Shown here one piece after another: positions 34,284 through 44,442 of a stretch of DNA of 64,000 nucleotides. The notes under the pieces are model-generated. The model searched no databases, was not told the origin of the DNA, and saw only the letters and a list, made by a program, of their open reading frames with translations. The translations under genes and the position numbers were made by a program. The number at the start of each line of letters is the position of its first letter. Position 1 is the first letter of the stretch. Source of the DNA: Paenibacillus sp. 1_12 (GTDB lineage: Bacteria; Bacillota; Bacilli; Paenibacillales; NBRC-103111); the NCBI RefSeq assembly GCF_900114475.1, contig NZ_FOTE01000002.1, positions 767,771-831,770 of the forward strand, read 5' to 3'.

Positions 34284-35669
34284 TTAAGACACTTCGGAAC
34301 GTCCGACTTTGTCTGGTTGCTTCGATAACTTAACTCCCTGCTCCCGATAAGCCCAGTCCAAAAGCTGCACCGTGTGGAGGATTTGTTCGGATCGGTCATG
34401 ACGCACAACGCCGACCATAAATTGCATCATGCAGCCCGGATTTCCCATAACCACAGCATCGCAGCCGCTTGGAAGGTCGGCCATTTTACGATCAAGCAGC
34501 TCTCCGGCCATCTCCGGATGCGTCAGATTGTAGATTCCGGCACTTCCGCAGCAGCGGTCAGAATCCGGCAGCGGAACGAGCTTGATGCCCGAAACGGATT
34601 CAAGCAGTCTCCGAGGCTCTACGCGAATACCCTGAGCATGGGCCAGATGACAAGCGTCGTGATAAGTGATGGTCATATCAAGCTCGCCCTTTGGCGGAAT
34701 TAATCCAAGTTTGTCGAGGAAACTAGATACGTCAATAGTCTTTTCAGCAAAAAGGTGTGCCTTTCCCGCGTATTCCGGGTCCGATTTTAACAATTCTCCA
34801 TATTCCTTCAAGGTGGACCCGCATCCTGCGGCGTTAATAATAACCGCGTCGATTTCCTCGGATAGGAAAGTATCAATGTTTTGCTTGGCCAACTGCTTAG
34901 CCATATCTCTGTCACCGGCATGTACGTGCAAAGCACCGCAGCAGGACTGGTTCTGGGGAATCCAGACCTCGCAGCCGTTATGACGAAGCACGTTGATGGT
35001 CGCTTCATTAATATCCGCGAATACTGCATCCATCACACAACCGGTAAGCACTGCGACTCTCGCTCTCTTAGTTCCGATTGGAGCCAGCAGTTCTTCGACT
35101 CTTCCCAAAACAGGCTTGGCTTTTAGATCAGGAAGCGCGCGTTCCATTTCCTGCAGATGCTTAGGTAGGATACGGAGCAGACTGGTCCCTCTTGCCAAAT
35201 ACCTTAGACCTGAACGTTGATAGAACCTCGTAAGGAATGATAGTATCCTCATTCTGGAGGCATAAGGAAAAAGTCCGCGTAAAAAGAGCTTGTTGATGAA
35301 TCCCGAAAAGCCGGAGGGTGGGTCCGCTTTGTAAAGCTGTCCGCGTGCTTCCTCTACCAATGCGCCTACTTGTACACCCGATGGGCATGCCGTTTCACAA
35401 GCGCGGCAATCCAGGCAAGTATTGACAGGGTCTGCGAAAAAATCATTCAATTCCAGCTTCCCCTCCGCGACCGACTTGATCAAATATACTCTTCCGCGCG
35501 GCGAGTGGGCTTCGAGCCCCGTCTGCTGGTAAGTCGGACAAGCTTCCAGGCACATTCCGCAATGTACGCATTCGGAAAATTTGGCGGGATCCGGTGAGTC
35601 TTCCCAAACATAATTCGATTTCGGAAACATTATTTTTTCCGGGGTTATGGTTTTCGAGTGGTTTGACAT
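34284..35669 (-). CDS. glcF: Iron-sulfur subunit GlcF
   Basis: This 461-residue protein has two 4Fe-4S motifs near residues 34-45 (CVHCGMCLEACP) and 85-96 (CLDCRACETACP), then two CCG domains (QSCCGALHVHAGD and DRCCGSAGIYNL). It carries electrons from the flavin subunits to the respiratory chain. Its ribosome site GGGAGG lies inside the last codons of glcE, and only one base separates the glcE stop from its ATG, so translation is coupled. Confidence 0.92.
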   Translation of the reverse strand: MSNHSKTITPEKIMFPKSNYVWEDSPDPAKFSECVHCGMCLEACPTYQQTGLEAHSPRGRVYLIKSVAEGKLELNDFFADPVNTCLDCRACETACPSGVQVGALVEEARGQLYKADPPSGFSGFINKLFLRGLFPYASRMRILSFLTRFYQRSGLRYLARGTSLLRILPKHLQEMERALPDLKAKPVLGRVEELLAPIGTKRARVAVLTGCVMDAVFADINEATINVLRHNGCEVWIPQNQSCCGALHVHAGDRDMAKQLAKQNIDTFLSEEIDAVIINAAGCGSTLKEYGELLKSDPEYAGKAHLFAEKTIDVSSFLDKLGLIPPKGELDMTITYHDACHLAHAQGIRVEPRRLLESVSGIKLVPLPDSDRCCGSAGIYNLTHPEMAGELLDRKMADLPSGCDAVVMGNPGCMMQFMVGVVRHDRSEQILHTVQLLDWAYREQGVKLSKQPDKVGRSEVS

Positions 35670-35670
35670 G

Positions 35671-37041
35671 TTATAATCCTCCCATAATTCGGCTAGGATT
35701 TAGTATTTCATTCGGATCGATTGTCATCTTGATCCCTCGCATAATTTTTTGATCAGCGGTAGTCTCGTCCCAAATTGACATCTGATTGCGAATCGAACCG
35801 GGAGCGAAGTCTACAACAGTCCTCACACCAATATTTCTCATATCGCTTTGCATATTACGGATCCAAGTGGTGAGGCTCCTGTAAAGGTCTGCTTTATCTT
35901 CTCCTGCCGTTTTTACCGTCGCCCTAGCGATTCCACTTAAAGCTCCGCCACTAAATTTCAAGGATAAACCATACTGTGCAGCCCTCGCTTCGGCGGCCTC
36001 ATACATCGCCTGCACATCGGTAAGCTTGCCCATCATCTTCATTGAGACTACCGATTCGCCGTCTTCCATAAGGTTAGAATTAGGCAGGATGTTCCGTAAC
36101 ACAGAAAGTGCGGACTCAAATTCCTCGGCTCCGCGAAGCTCTGACATTACCGTAGCCCCTAACTCCTGACATAGCTGCTGAACATGGCGAAATTGCTCAT
36201 CAACCGAAGGCCATACATCAGCAAATCCAAGAAGGACGGCAGGTCCCTGCGTTTCGATTCCGATTAATTTGACGGTCTCTTTGTTCACCCATTCAAATAC
36301 ACATGGCTCAAGATGAGAATCCAACAGTATATTCTGGAAGGTTCGCAGCGTCTCGACATGGGCATTCCCTATAATCATCAGACACTGTCCCGCCGGAATA
36401 GGCCTGATTTTAAAAGTAAATTCGGTATGTACACCCAATGTACCCATTGATCCGATAAAGAGCTTATTCATATCGTAGCCTGCGACATTTTTCACTACCT
36501 TAGCTCCTGTACGGATGACTTGGCCATTCGGATAAACAATCCGGGAAGCGATGAGAAAATCACGAACGGAGCCATAACCGGCCCGACGGGGTCCCGAAGC
36601 ACCGGAATTAACGATGCCTCCAATCGTCGATTGATCGTCCCATGCTGCATCCAACGGTAAAAACTGTCCGGCTGCTTTCAACGTCGCCTGTAGTTCCCGC
36701 AGAGTGGTGCCGGCAAGGACAGTAACCATTAAGTCGCCGGCTGAATGCTCCAGCACACCGGACATGGCTTTCAGGGAGAGCACCAAATCAATCGATTTAG
36801 CGGATTGACCATACGCATCTTTCGTGCCTCCTCCTTGAGGAGCAACCGATAACCGGTGCTCATCAGCAAAGCAAAGTATTTCAGCAACCTGCTTTTCGTT
36901 TTCTGGCAGCGCTTTCAGACGAGCGTTTATACGGTATTCCGAACGGTTACTGTCACCCGGTAAGATATTATTTCCACCGACTATCCGTTTCAAAGTTGAA
37001 CTGATTTGTCCGTTTTCCAACTTAGCTTTGGTGCTATCCAT
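35671..37041 (-). CDS. glcE: FAD-binding subunit GlcE
   Basis: This 456-residue FAD_binding_4 protein is shorter in its C-terminal part than GlcD. The FAD-binding section includes VAPQGGGTKDAYG and STIGGIVNSGASGPRRAGYGSVRDFL. I start at ATG 37041 because GGAGGG lies 7 bases upstream; the longer frame to 37173 overlaps the preceding gene. The gene order E-F-D is coupled by short gaps. The N-terminal 15 residues are not conserved-looking. Confidence 0.88.
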   Translation of the reverse strand: MDSTKAKLENGQISSTLKRIVGGNNILPGDSNRSEYRINARLKALPENEKQVAEILCFADEHRLSVAPQGGGTKDAYGQSAKSIDLVLSLKAMSGVLEHSAGDLMVTVLAGTTLRELQATLKAAGQFLPLDAAWDDQSTIGGIVNSGASGPRRAGYGSVRDFLIASRIVYPNGQVIRTGAKVVKNVAGYDMNKLFIGSMGTLGVHTEFTFKIRPIPAGQCLMIIGNAHVETLRTFQNILLDSHLEPCVFEWVNKETVKLIGIETQGPAVLLGFADVWPSVDEQFRHVQQLCQELGATVMSELRGAEEFESALSVLRNILPNSNLMEDGESVVSMKMMGKLTDVQAMYEAAEARAAQYGLSLKFSGGALSGIARATVKTAGEDKADLYRSLTTWIRNMQSDMRNIGVRTVVDFAPGSIRNQMSIWDETTADQKIMRGIKMTIDPNEILNPSRIMGGL

Positions 37042-37096
37042 TTGATAACCCTCCAAGTGCTTTTCAGATAAGTATTCCCTTAATAATGAGCATTCG

Positions 37097-38008
37097 TCAG
37101 CAATTGGGCCAAATCGTCTGATTGAGCTGCAAAATCCTCCAAGCTTCGAGGAGGGTACGTTTTCCGTTTGCAATTACAGAATGCGGGGATTCGTAGTCCA
37201 TCGTTTTTACATTTAAAGAAAGCACACCTTGATTGCCTTCCCCTATGTAATCGAATTTATAAAGATTCCGTAAAAAATGCAACAGCTGGTCTGCATGAAC
37301 AGCAGTGAACTGATTTCTTTGATGTGGCGTCTTACCCATTAATTGATTGTATCGACCTATCTTGCAGCAGTTTCCCATTCGGGAGTAGAGCAAATGTTTT
37401 TTTATATATTTCATATTCTTATCATTCATCTCGTAATTGACTGGTAGATGATCTAGATCGATCAAAAAACCAAATTGATCTTGCTCTATTCTAGGAAATT
37501 TTCCGGTAACACTATGAGACACTGTTGAAAAAGGAGGCCGATAAGCTACCTTCATAGTTCCTTTCAAAGCTGCATGACGATAGATTTCTTTAAAAGATTC
37601 ATTTAAAGCTCGGACAGCGTGTTCATGAAAAAAGGCTTCAGAAATAAAATCATCCGAAATAGTAAATATTTCAGCATTCATCTCATAAGCCTCGTCAACT
37701 GCTTCTTTTATCATTTGTATGGCTGAATGCCTTTCGTGTTCAATAACACTCCCTAGATTGAGCGGTTTTGTTAATCGTTGCGGTATAGCATTAAAACAAA
37801 CCATCATTCCGCCGCTCAACAAAGTTTGCTTGACTTCCGTCCGTTCGTTTGAATCATGAATGGATGTAATTTCTATTGCATCAAAGAAATGGTCACTCAC
37901 GATGTCCGTTATCGATTCCAAAGTGCCTCCGGATTTCGAACCTGCTAAAGGAAATGCCGTATGATGAACAATTCCAATTTTCATATAAAGATGAATGTCC
38001 TCTTTCAA
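37097..38008 (-). CDS. Xylose isomerase-like TIM-barrel protein
   Basis: This 303-residue protein resembles sugar phosphate isomerase/epimerase (AP_endonuc_2) proteins: MKIGIVHHTAFP start, HFFDAIEITSIHDSNERTEV and the FGFLIDLDHLPVNYEM strand that would carry metal ligands. The likeness is moderate and several usual metal-binding Glu/His positions are unclear to me. The start is either TTG 38008 (AGGAG 10 bases upstream) or ATG 37984. It heads the GlcEFD operon. The role could be isomerising a sugar or hydroxy-acid from the neighbouring hydrolases. Confidence 0.65.
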   Translation of the reverse strand: MKEDIHLYMKIGIVHHTAFPLAGSKSGGTLESITDIVSDHFFDAIEITSIHDSNERTEVKQTLLSGGMMVCFNAIPQRLTKPLNLGSVIEHERHSAIQMIKEAVDEAYEMNAEIFTISDDFISEAFFHEHAVRALNESFKEIYRHAALKGTMKVAYRPPFSTVSHSVTGKFPRIEQDQFGFLIDLDHLPVNYEMNDKNMKYIKKHLLYSRMGNCCKIGRYNQLMGKTPHQRNQFTAVHADQLLHFLRNLYKFDYIGEGNQGVLSLNVKTMDYESPHSVIANGKRTLLEAWRILQLNQTIWPNC

Positions 38009-38166
38009 TTTGCAACAACTCCTGAAAGTAATACTGGCATTTTTTCCGCTGCGGGAGCAAGCTTAAAATCTCCAATGGATTACTTACAATTCCAACATGA
38101 TAATCGATTATATTTTCATTGTCCCTCTTTTTATTATTAGGTATCGCCCTCTTTTGTTCATTATTA

Positions 38167-38179
38167 TGAACATTGTTCA
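38167..38179. promoter_or_regulatory. Palindromic candidate operator before the TIM-barrel/glcEFD operon
   Basis: TGAACA-T-TGTTCA is a perfect 13-bp palindrome about 160 bases upstream of the operon's first gene, in AT-rich DNA. GntR- or LacI-type proteins use sites like this. I could not fix a promoter with good spacing next to it. Confidence 0.35.
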
Positions 38180-38230
38180 ATATGGGATATTAAGAATATA
38201 TTCCCATAATGATAAGATTATGTCAATGTA

Positions 38231-38290
38231 AAAAAGTGTACCCGACTGCCGATTGTTGAAATTCAACAACATCATGTGGTCGGATACACC
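38231..38290 (-). terminator. Terminator of the GHL6-like operon
   Basis: This is a two-part hairpin on the minus strand: outer stem GTGTA-CCGAC/GTCGG-TACAC, inner palindrome TTGTTGAA-A-TTCAACAA, then TTTTTT. It starts 13 bases after the stop of the hydrolase gene. Confidence 0.75.
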
Positions 38291-38302
38291 CTACCTTATG
38301 GG

Positions 38303-40315
38303 TTAGAGCGAAATCTTAATCGCATCGAACAATCCCAGCTTGCTTAGCTTAATCGTAAGCTGGCCATCGCGGTATTCATGCTCACAATCGCTTCCGTTAA
38401 TTAAGCTTACAACGGATTGTGGGGCCTCGGCAGCCGGAAAGGTCACTTCTAGATCAGAAAGTGTAACCGGTTCATAAAAGGTAGCCCCGAAATGCCCGGT
38501 TCCATTCACCAGATGAAGCAGTGTGGAGTTACGGCCCTTCTGTTCAAACAACGTAGCCTCGACCATCGGCGGGAGATTTCCTTGAATAGGCTTTAATCCA
38601 GCCACATGCTCAAGTAGATCAGCCACGAATTCAATAGTATTCGTATAGCCTTGTCTATGGAACAGCTCACCCGGTTTCCACGGAATAAATATGCCGAGCC
38701 CCTTGCCGTATGCACTTACAGTAAACCCGGGATGATCGGTAACCTGAGTATAGTAGCAGCGCTCCGGTGGTCCGAACATATGAGGTGGAATCATTTTAAA
38801 GAAGGCTTCCGTCTGATCGTTGTACTCAGCGAATACGTAATGACTGTCCAAATAAATCAGATCACTGACCGGGAAGCGTGTAAATTGGTCTTTATGATCC
38901 ACTTTGAAATATACCGAACGATTGTCCTCACGCACGGAGCTAATTTTATCAATGCCTAAGCTTTTTAACGGCGGAGTATTTCTGGCAATATAAGCTTCAT
39001 TGGTGAAGCCACTGCGACATACCGAAATAACGACTCCCCCTGCGTGTGTGAACGCATCCAATCTAGCGGTAAATTCATCGCTAAGCGGCTGGTAATCGGG
39101 AACAATAATCGCCTTATATTTATCCCAAGAAAGATTCAATGCATTCTGAACGACTAAGGTATCGAAAACATAATGATTTTCCGTCAAGAAGCGGAACCAG
39201 CCACGGTATTCGGCTTGATTGGCTGAAGGCCCGTTCAATAAAGCAATCGTTGAATTGGAGCTGATATTCAGGTACTCCTCGCCATGCTCCGCGTGATAAT
39301 GGAAGATTTCCTTGATCCCTTCATACCCGGATTTATCCTCTTTATTATCAAGACGTCCCATTATGTAGTAATCCAGACCTCCTCCATTCGCAAGATTTTG
39401 AGCCAAACGCAGCTTCTGCTGGAACGGTGAAACCGAAACATGCCTATGATAATAGTCGGGGAAATCGACCGTTGTGTTACTGGATACCATCTCAGGATAA
39501 GAACTTACCGCCCATTTGGTATTGTCGGATGCGCTATACTGCCAATGAGGCAGCGGACGATCCAAGGCCGTGTTGGACTCCTGCCGAATCATGCCCTCCT
39601 TTAATTCAAAATTATTGGCGATGCATATATCGGGACGTACCCCTAGAATCACCTGATGCATTTTAACCGCATAATCCTTCAGCGTTTTTTGTTTAAAGAT
39701 CATATATTTTTGAAACAGCGGATCACTTGCATCCTCAACCTTTGGTAGCGGAGCGTCGAACATCTCGGCAAATCCCCGTTTGCAGCTGTCGCAGTGGCAT
39801 ATGCCATAATACCGGTAGCTGTAATCCTTTACTTGGTATCCGCCCATGTTAAAGAAGATACCGTCAAAATCGTGTGTCGTTATCGCTTCTTTAATTATTT
39901 GTGGAGCATAATGCTGTTGGTAATCTCCGTTCAAGCAAACGTGTACATCGCCGTTATAATCAATAATCTCACCCTTCTGACTGACATAGGCCCATTCGGG
40001 ATGAGTTTCATAGATCGGCCGACGGACCTTGGAAAAGTCGGTTCTGGCAAAAACTTTAATATCTGCTTTATGGCAAGCGGCAATAATATCCTTCAAGCTG
40101 TCACCCGTTAAATATGGACTTTGAAAATGAAACGGCAGACTCGTCGGATAGCTGGCAATAATGCCTGCTGCATTGATCATCACAACATTAGCTTTGAATT
40201 CCTGTAGATCTGCAACAAATTGCTCGGCGTTAATGTCTAGCATATCGATCTCACGTAAATTCGTTTGAATTTCGCGCCATGGCCGATTGATCCACCATTT
40301 TTGTTGCTCACCCAT
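38303..40315 (-). CDS. GHL6-like glycoside hydrolase with trimerisation-like domain (copy a)
   Basis: This 670-residue protein has an N-terminal TIM-barrel of the 'hypothetical glycosyl hydrolase 6' type (WREIQTNLREIDM, VFARTDFSKVRRPIYETHPEW, FDGIFFNMGGYQVKDYSY), a Cys cluster YGICHCDSCKRGF, then a beta-galactosidase trimerisation-like flavodoxin fold (~350-560) and a C-terminal beta domain. No signal peptide, so cytoplasmic. GGAGG precedes the ATG. It follows the solute-binding gene in a two-gene minus operon and has a paralogue at 47402-49447. The glycosidic bond it cuts is not known. Confidence 0.8.
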   Translation of the reverse strand: MGEQQKWWINRPWREIQTNLREIDMLDINAEQFVADLQEFKANVVMINAAGIIASYPTSLPFHFQSPYLTGDSLKDIIAACHKADIKVFARTDFSKVRRPIYETHPEWAYVSQKGEIIDYNGDVHVCLNGDYQQHYAPQIIKEAITTHDFDGIFFNMGGYQVKDYSYRYYGICHCDSCKRGFAEMFDAPLPKVEDASDPLFQKYMIFKQKTLKDYAVKMHQVILGVRPDICIANNFELKEGMIRQESNTALDRPLPHWQYSASDNTKWAVSSYPEMVSSNTTVDFPDYYHRHVSVSPFQQKLRLAQNLANGGGLDYYIMGRLDNKEDKSGYEGIKEIFHYHAEHGEEYLNISSNSTIALLNGPSANQAEYRGWFRFLTENHYVFDTLVVQNALNLSWDKYKAIIVPDYQPLSDEFTARLDAFTHAGGVVISVCRSGFTNEAYIARNTPPLKSLGIDKISSVREDNRSVYFKVDHKDQFTRFPVSDLIYLDSHYVFAEYNDQTEAFFKMIPPHMFGPPERCYYTQVTDHPGFTVSAYGKGLGIFIPWKPGELFHRQGYTNTIEFVADLLEHVAGLKPIQGNLPPMVEATLFEQKGRNSTLLHLVNGTGHFGATFYEPVTLSDLEVTFPAAEAPQSVVSLINGSDCEHEYRDGQLTIKLSKLGLFDAIKISL

Positions 40316-40403
40316 ATAAGCTTCGCCTCCGAATAAAAGTTATCATCCATGTATTAACTCCATCTAAGCGCCCATCCTATAGGAAGGGTTTAGCAGGGAA
40401 GTC

Positions 40404-41990
40404 TCATTTCCCAAACGTTTCTTTATAATCCTTAGCAAATTCTTGGTAAGACTTCTTAATGTTCGGATCATCGTTGATTTTTTTCACGTAAGCCTTATAT
40501 TCATCCATGGAGATTTGGCCAACTATGGCTTTTACTGACATCGAGGTCCATTCCTGCTGAAATTTAGGCCAAGTGGCAATCCACGTACTCGAGTCAATAA
40601 CGCTGAATGGACTAATAACACCCTTCGTCAAGTAACCCTGCGATTCAACCAGCTTGATTTTCGCATCGTTATATTCCTTTGGAGCTACCGGTGTGACTAT
40701 TTTTCCAAACTTATCAAAGAATAAGGTAATAGGCTGCCACGGTGAGGTAGAACCCACTTCTTTCTTATGCAGATCCGTTAAGACGATTTCACCGTTTACC
40801 TTGTTATAATGAATACCTTCAATACCGTTGACCGAAAAATCGTAATATTCTTTGCTGTTTGTCAGTTCGAAGAAATCCAAGATTCGCCTGACTTTTTCTT
40901 CGGGAACCTTTTTCGAAATAAGAAAAGCTCCGTCCACTCCAGTCGAATAGCGAACAGCATATCCATTGAGTCCTTGAAGAGGAGGAACGGTATCTACAAT
41001 AGCTTCAGGCTGTACTTTCTTAATCGTGCTCATAAACGAATAATCCCAACGAAAGCTTTCATTAATCAATGACGCAGCTTTACCGGCTTCAAAGAGCTCA
41101 ACCGCCTGTGTAGGCTTCATAACTGCGAATTCCTTGGCCAGCACCCCATCTGAATAAAGATCCCTCAGCCAGGCGATCATATCGGCATACTGCGGAGTCA
41201 ATTGCTCATAAATAAGTCCGCCATCCGGATCAAAGGTAGGTTTTCCCATGCCGAAGGCATCGCCAAATCCGCCGGCGCTTCCAGAAAACAGGCTAGCCTT
41301 GGATACAAGCCCTATCGTATCCTTCTTGCCATTGCCGTCAATATCGGCATCCACAATCTTTTTCAGAGCGATGCGGTATTCGTCCATAGTCTGCGGCATC
41401 GGGATACCCAACTTATCCAACCAATCCTTTCGAATTTTTGGACCACCGGACAGCTGTGGACGATTTTTGGGAATTGCATAATTTTTACCGATAATACGGC
41501 TGGTAATCCAGGAATCAGGAGCTGAATAATTTTTCAAATTCGGGTATTTGCTGAAATCACCCAGAATCGGCGTGAGATCCCAAAATGCCCCATTCCTGAC
41601 CGCATTAACTACTGGCGGGTGTTTGAGGTTATTAATTACAAGGACTTCGGGAATATTTCCTGAGGCAAGAATCAGGTTTAATTTGGTCGTATAGTCGCCG
41701 TCAGGGATCCATTCAATGTTTAATTTGGTATTGGTTCGTTTCATAAACTCTTTCCAATAGGAGTTTTCCATATTGGGCGCTTCCTCGAACAAGCGCGCTG
41801 TCATTTGAATCTCCAGCGGGCTGGCTGGCTTCGTTTCAGGCGACTTACTGCTTGGCGGTTCTATTGGATTTGTCGGTATAGCCGTATTTGGACTGCCGCT
41901 GCAGCCTGCCAAGAGAAGCAGAGCCAGCGCGGAACTAATGGCTACCTTCATTGTCGGTCCACGCATACGTTTTGGATAATTTAGCCCCAT
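40404..41990 (-). CDS. LplA-like solute-binding lipoprotein (copy a)
   Basis: This 528-residue extracellular binding protein of the LplA type has a short extra N-terminal segment, then MKVAISSALALLLLAGC with the lipobox Cys near residue 30. Family landmarks include TNTKLNIEWIPDGDYTTKLN, GNIPEVLVINN and GAFWDLTPILGDFSKYPNL. It is paralogous to 49514-51082, which shares the GAFWDLTPxLGDFSKYPNL block exactly apart from one residue. GAGGGG lies 8 bases before the ATG. Its permeases are probably those across the divergent promoter at 44443-46317. Confidence 0.9.
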   Translation of the reverse strand: MGLNYPKRMRGPTMKVAISSALALLLLAGCSGSPNTAIPTNPIEPPSSKSPETKPASPLEIQMTARLFEEAPNMENSYWKEFMKRTNTKLNIEWIPDGDYTTKLNLILASGNIPEVLVINNLKHPPVVNAVRNGAFWDLTPILGDFSKYPNLKNYSAPDSWITSRIIGKNYAIPKNRPQLSGGPKIRKDWLDKLGIPMPQTMDEYRIALKKIVDADIDGNGKKDTIGLVSKASLFSGSAGGFGDAFGMGKPTFDPDGGLIYEQLTPQYADMIAWLRDLYSDGVLAKEFAVMKPTQAVELFEAGKAASLINESFRWDYSFMSTIKKVQPEAIVDTVPPLQGLNGYAVRYSTGVDGAFLISKKVPEEKVRRILDFFELTNSKEYYDFSVNGIEGIHYNKVNGEIVLTDLHKKEVGSTSPWQPITLFFDKFGKIVTPVAPKEYNDAKIKLVESQGYLTKGVISPFSVIDSSTWIATWPKFQQEWTSMSVKAIVGQISMDEYKAYVKKINDDPNIKKSYQEFAKDYKETFGK

Positions 41991-42186
41991 TCGTTCATCC
42001 CCTCATTAATTAAATGTGTCAAGCATAACCTCATAGTAAACCGGAGGGGGCAGGCACTCAATAGACAAATTTTACGTTGTTGCAAGGATATCCTCATCAC
42101 TGTAAGCACTTTCACTAATATCAAATATTGTCTATATCTGCCCACTCCATATCTTGTTATATTGATTGTACGGGAGATGATAGCTA

Positions 42187-44412
42187 ATGAATATTCGGGA
42201 TGTTCATGGAATGAAAGCTACTTATTTCTACCGATTTATTTGGTTTGGTTGCCTCTCGGTATGCGTGCCAATTATGTTGGCGGGTTTTGTGTATTACCAG
42301 TTCTCAATGAAAGGAGGAATTGAAAGTATTCAATCCGATAACCAGACATCACTAACCATGGTCGAGCAGTTTACAGAAAAGGTGATGCGCGACGTTGTTG
42401 ACCGGTCATTTCATTTAGCGTTTGATTCCATGATCACGGATTCCTTCAATCTTCCAGATTATCAAACCAATTACGTGGCCCAAATGGAGCTGTTGAATAA
42501 AATATCACTAGAAAAATATCAGAACAATCTGATTGGAAATATTTATTATTATAACAATAACGCTCAGCTTGTATTGTCTACCGAAGCAGGTCACCAGCAA
42601 AAAGCAGATTTCAAGTATAAAAAAGATATCGAACAGCTGGAAAAAAACAATCAGCAGGGTCAATGGATTTATTTGCTCGAAAGCAAGCTTAATGGATATA
42701 TTTCCTTTGCTATGAAGCTCCCAACGCTTTCCTCGGGGGAATCGCAAGGCTTGCTGGTTATACAAGTCGATGTCAGCCAGATTAAAAAATATGTTGCCGA
42801 TGTATCCATGCTGGCCAAAACCGAGTCTATTATTGCTATTGACGAGCAGCACAGAGTACTTTTTCAAATTCAGAAAGACAGTGACACCCATTCCTACTTT
42901 AATGAAGCAGTCATACAGACGATCCTATCCGATCAACGCAAGAAAGACAGCTTCAAAGCTGAGGACTCCCACGGAGAACCACTCTATTACTCGTACATAA
43001 AGTCCACATCCGGCAATATTTACATATCGGTAAATCCCAATCAGGCTATTGCAAAAGAACTGGGATGGATCCGATGGATGACTATTTCCGCTGTGCTTGT
43101 ACTGCTATCGGTCGGCATTTTGCTTACTGTCATTACCTTAAAACGAGCCTATAATCCGATTGGGCAATTGGTGGAGCATCTCCATATAGAGAAAAAGACG
43201 CTGGGCGAGCAGCTTGACCGCTCGATTCCGCCGCTTATGGAAAGGCTGCTGCAGCAGTGGCTTGCAGGCAATTACATCCACAGTCCGACGCTGTATGATG
43301 AATGCCGCAAATACGGAATTCCTGTGGATCATACCTATGTAGTCGTATTGCTGGTCAAGGTTGAAAAGCTGTTTAAAGAAGAGCGCTTTCGCCCAGAAGA
43401 TAAGCCCATGATTACTTTCGCAGTAACCAATGTTATGGGAGAACTGCTTTCCAGCCACCCAACACTTCGAGGTAACGTTCTTCATGACCATCAGGGTCAA
43501 GGAACCGCGATTCTATATTTTGACAAGAACGCTTCTCTGAATTCGAACATCAATGAAACGAAGCAGTTTGCCGAATCGGTACGTGCTGCACTACTTAAGT
43601 ATTTAAAGCTTCAGGTATCTGTTGGAATTGGGCGGTTTTATCCTCACATTGCGGATATTCGGGTGTCATACCGGGAATCCAAGCTCTCTCTGCAATATCG
43701 CTTATATAAAGAGGATGAGTCTGTCTTATATATTGCTGACTTGGAAAGTACACAGAAGCTGCTTCCATTCAGCTATCCACGCGCAATTGAAAGCTCTATT
43801 GTCGAGTCGCTTGCATTGGGTGATCTTATACAGGCGAAGTCATCTATGGAGGAATTTACTCATTCGTTGCAGCCGTCTGAATCTTACGCAATCAGCTCTC
43901 AAAGCTATCATATGCTGTTGGCTGCAATAATCGCTTCCATTGAGCACAAGGGCGGCGGTATACCTGATATGCTCGAATATGACCTTTTCGACCAGCTCAG
44001 AGTTCGGGAAACCCGGGCAGAAATGCGTGATTGGTTTAGTGAGTATCTGTTTCCTCTATATGAAAAAATCGCCAACGAAAACTACAATACTTCAGGCAAA
44101 ATAATCGCTCAAAAAGTACGAAGGTATATTGTCGATAATGTATCTCGGGAAATTTCATTGGCGGAATGTGCCGATTTGTTTCATATTACACCCGCTTACC
44201 TGAGCCGTCTGTTCAAAAAAGAGTTCGGAGAATCGTTTATTGACTATGTAACGGAGTGTAAAATGAACGAAGCCCGGAGATTGTTAACAGCCACTGATCA
44301 AAATATTAGCCAAATTGCCGAGGCTGTCGGTTATTCGCATCGGACCTTTAATCGTGTTTTTCAGCGTCTGTTAAAAACATCGCCCAGCAATTACAGAACC
44401 AACTACCGGTAA
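42187..44412 (+). CDS. Membrane-bound AraC family regulator
   Basis: This 741-residue protein has two membrane spans (about 15-36 and 297-318) enclosing an extracellular Cache-like sensor domain, then a linker region and a C-terminal AraC double helix-turn-helix (ISLAECADLFHITPAYLSRLFKKEFGESF, ISQIAEAVGYSHRTFNRVF). Such one-protein sensors often control LplABC-type sugar operons in Paenibacillus. It is divergent from the copy-a genes and 30 bases upstream of the first permease, so it probably controls both sides. The ligand is unknown. Confidence 0.9.
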   Translation: MNIRDVHGMKATYFYRFIWFGCLSVCVPIMLAGFVYYQFSMKGGIESIQSDNQTSLTMVEQFTEKVMRDVVDRSFHLAFDSMITDSFNLPDYQTNYVAQMELLNKISLEKYQNNLIGNIYYYNNNAQLVLSTEAGHQQKADFKYKKDIEQLEKNNQQGQWIYLLESKLNGYISFAMKLPTLSSGESQGLLVIQVDVSQIKKYVADVSMLAKTESIIAIDEQHRVLFQIQKDSDTHSYFNEAVIQTILSDQRKKDSFKAEDSHGEPLYYSYIKSTSGNIYISVNPNQAIAKELGWIRWMTISAVLVLLSVGILLTVITLKRAYNPIGQLVEHLHIEKKTLGEQLDRSIPPLMERLLQQWLAGNYIHSPTLYDECRKYGIPVDHTYVVVLLVKVEKLFKEERFRPEDKPMITFAVTNVMGELLSSHPTLRGNVLHDHQGQGTAILYFDKNASLNSNINETKQFAESVRAALLKYLKLQVSVGIGRFYPHIADIRVSYRESKLSLQYRLYKEDESVLYIADLESTQKLLPFSYPRAIESSIVESLALGDLIQAKSSMEEFTHSLQPSESYAISSQSYHMLLAAIIASIEHKGGGIPDMLEYDLFDQLRVRETRAEMRDWFSEYLFPLYEKIANENYNTSGKIIAQKVRRYIVDNVSREISLAECADLFHITPAYLSRLFKKEFGESFIDYVTECKMNEARRLLTATDQNISQIAEAVGYSHRTFNRVFQRLLKTSPSNYRTNYR

Positions 44413-44442
44413 TTTGGTCTGTGGGATGAAAGGAGAAACACC

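Noticed and set aside
37893..38180. A 95-codon minus-strand frame overlapping the front of the TIM-barrel gene
   Set aside because: It overlaps a better-supported gene in another frame and has a low-complexity, Asn/Lys-rich start. It is treated as a shadow.
38231..38290. The TTGTTGAA-A-TTCAACAA palindrome as a regulator site
   Set aside because: It is the inner stem of a hairpin that ends in a T-run right after a stop codon, so a terminator explains it better.
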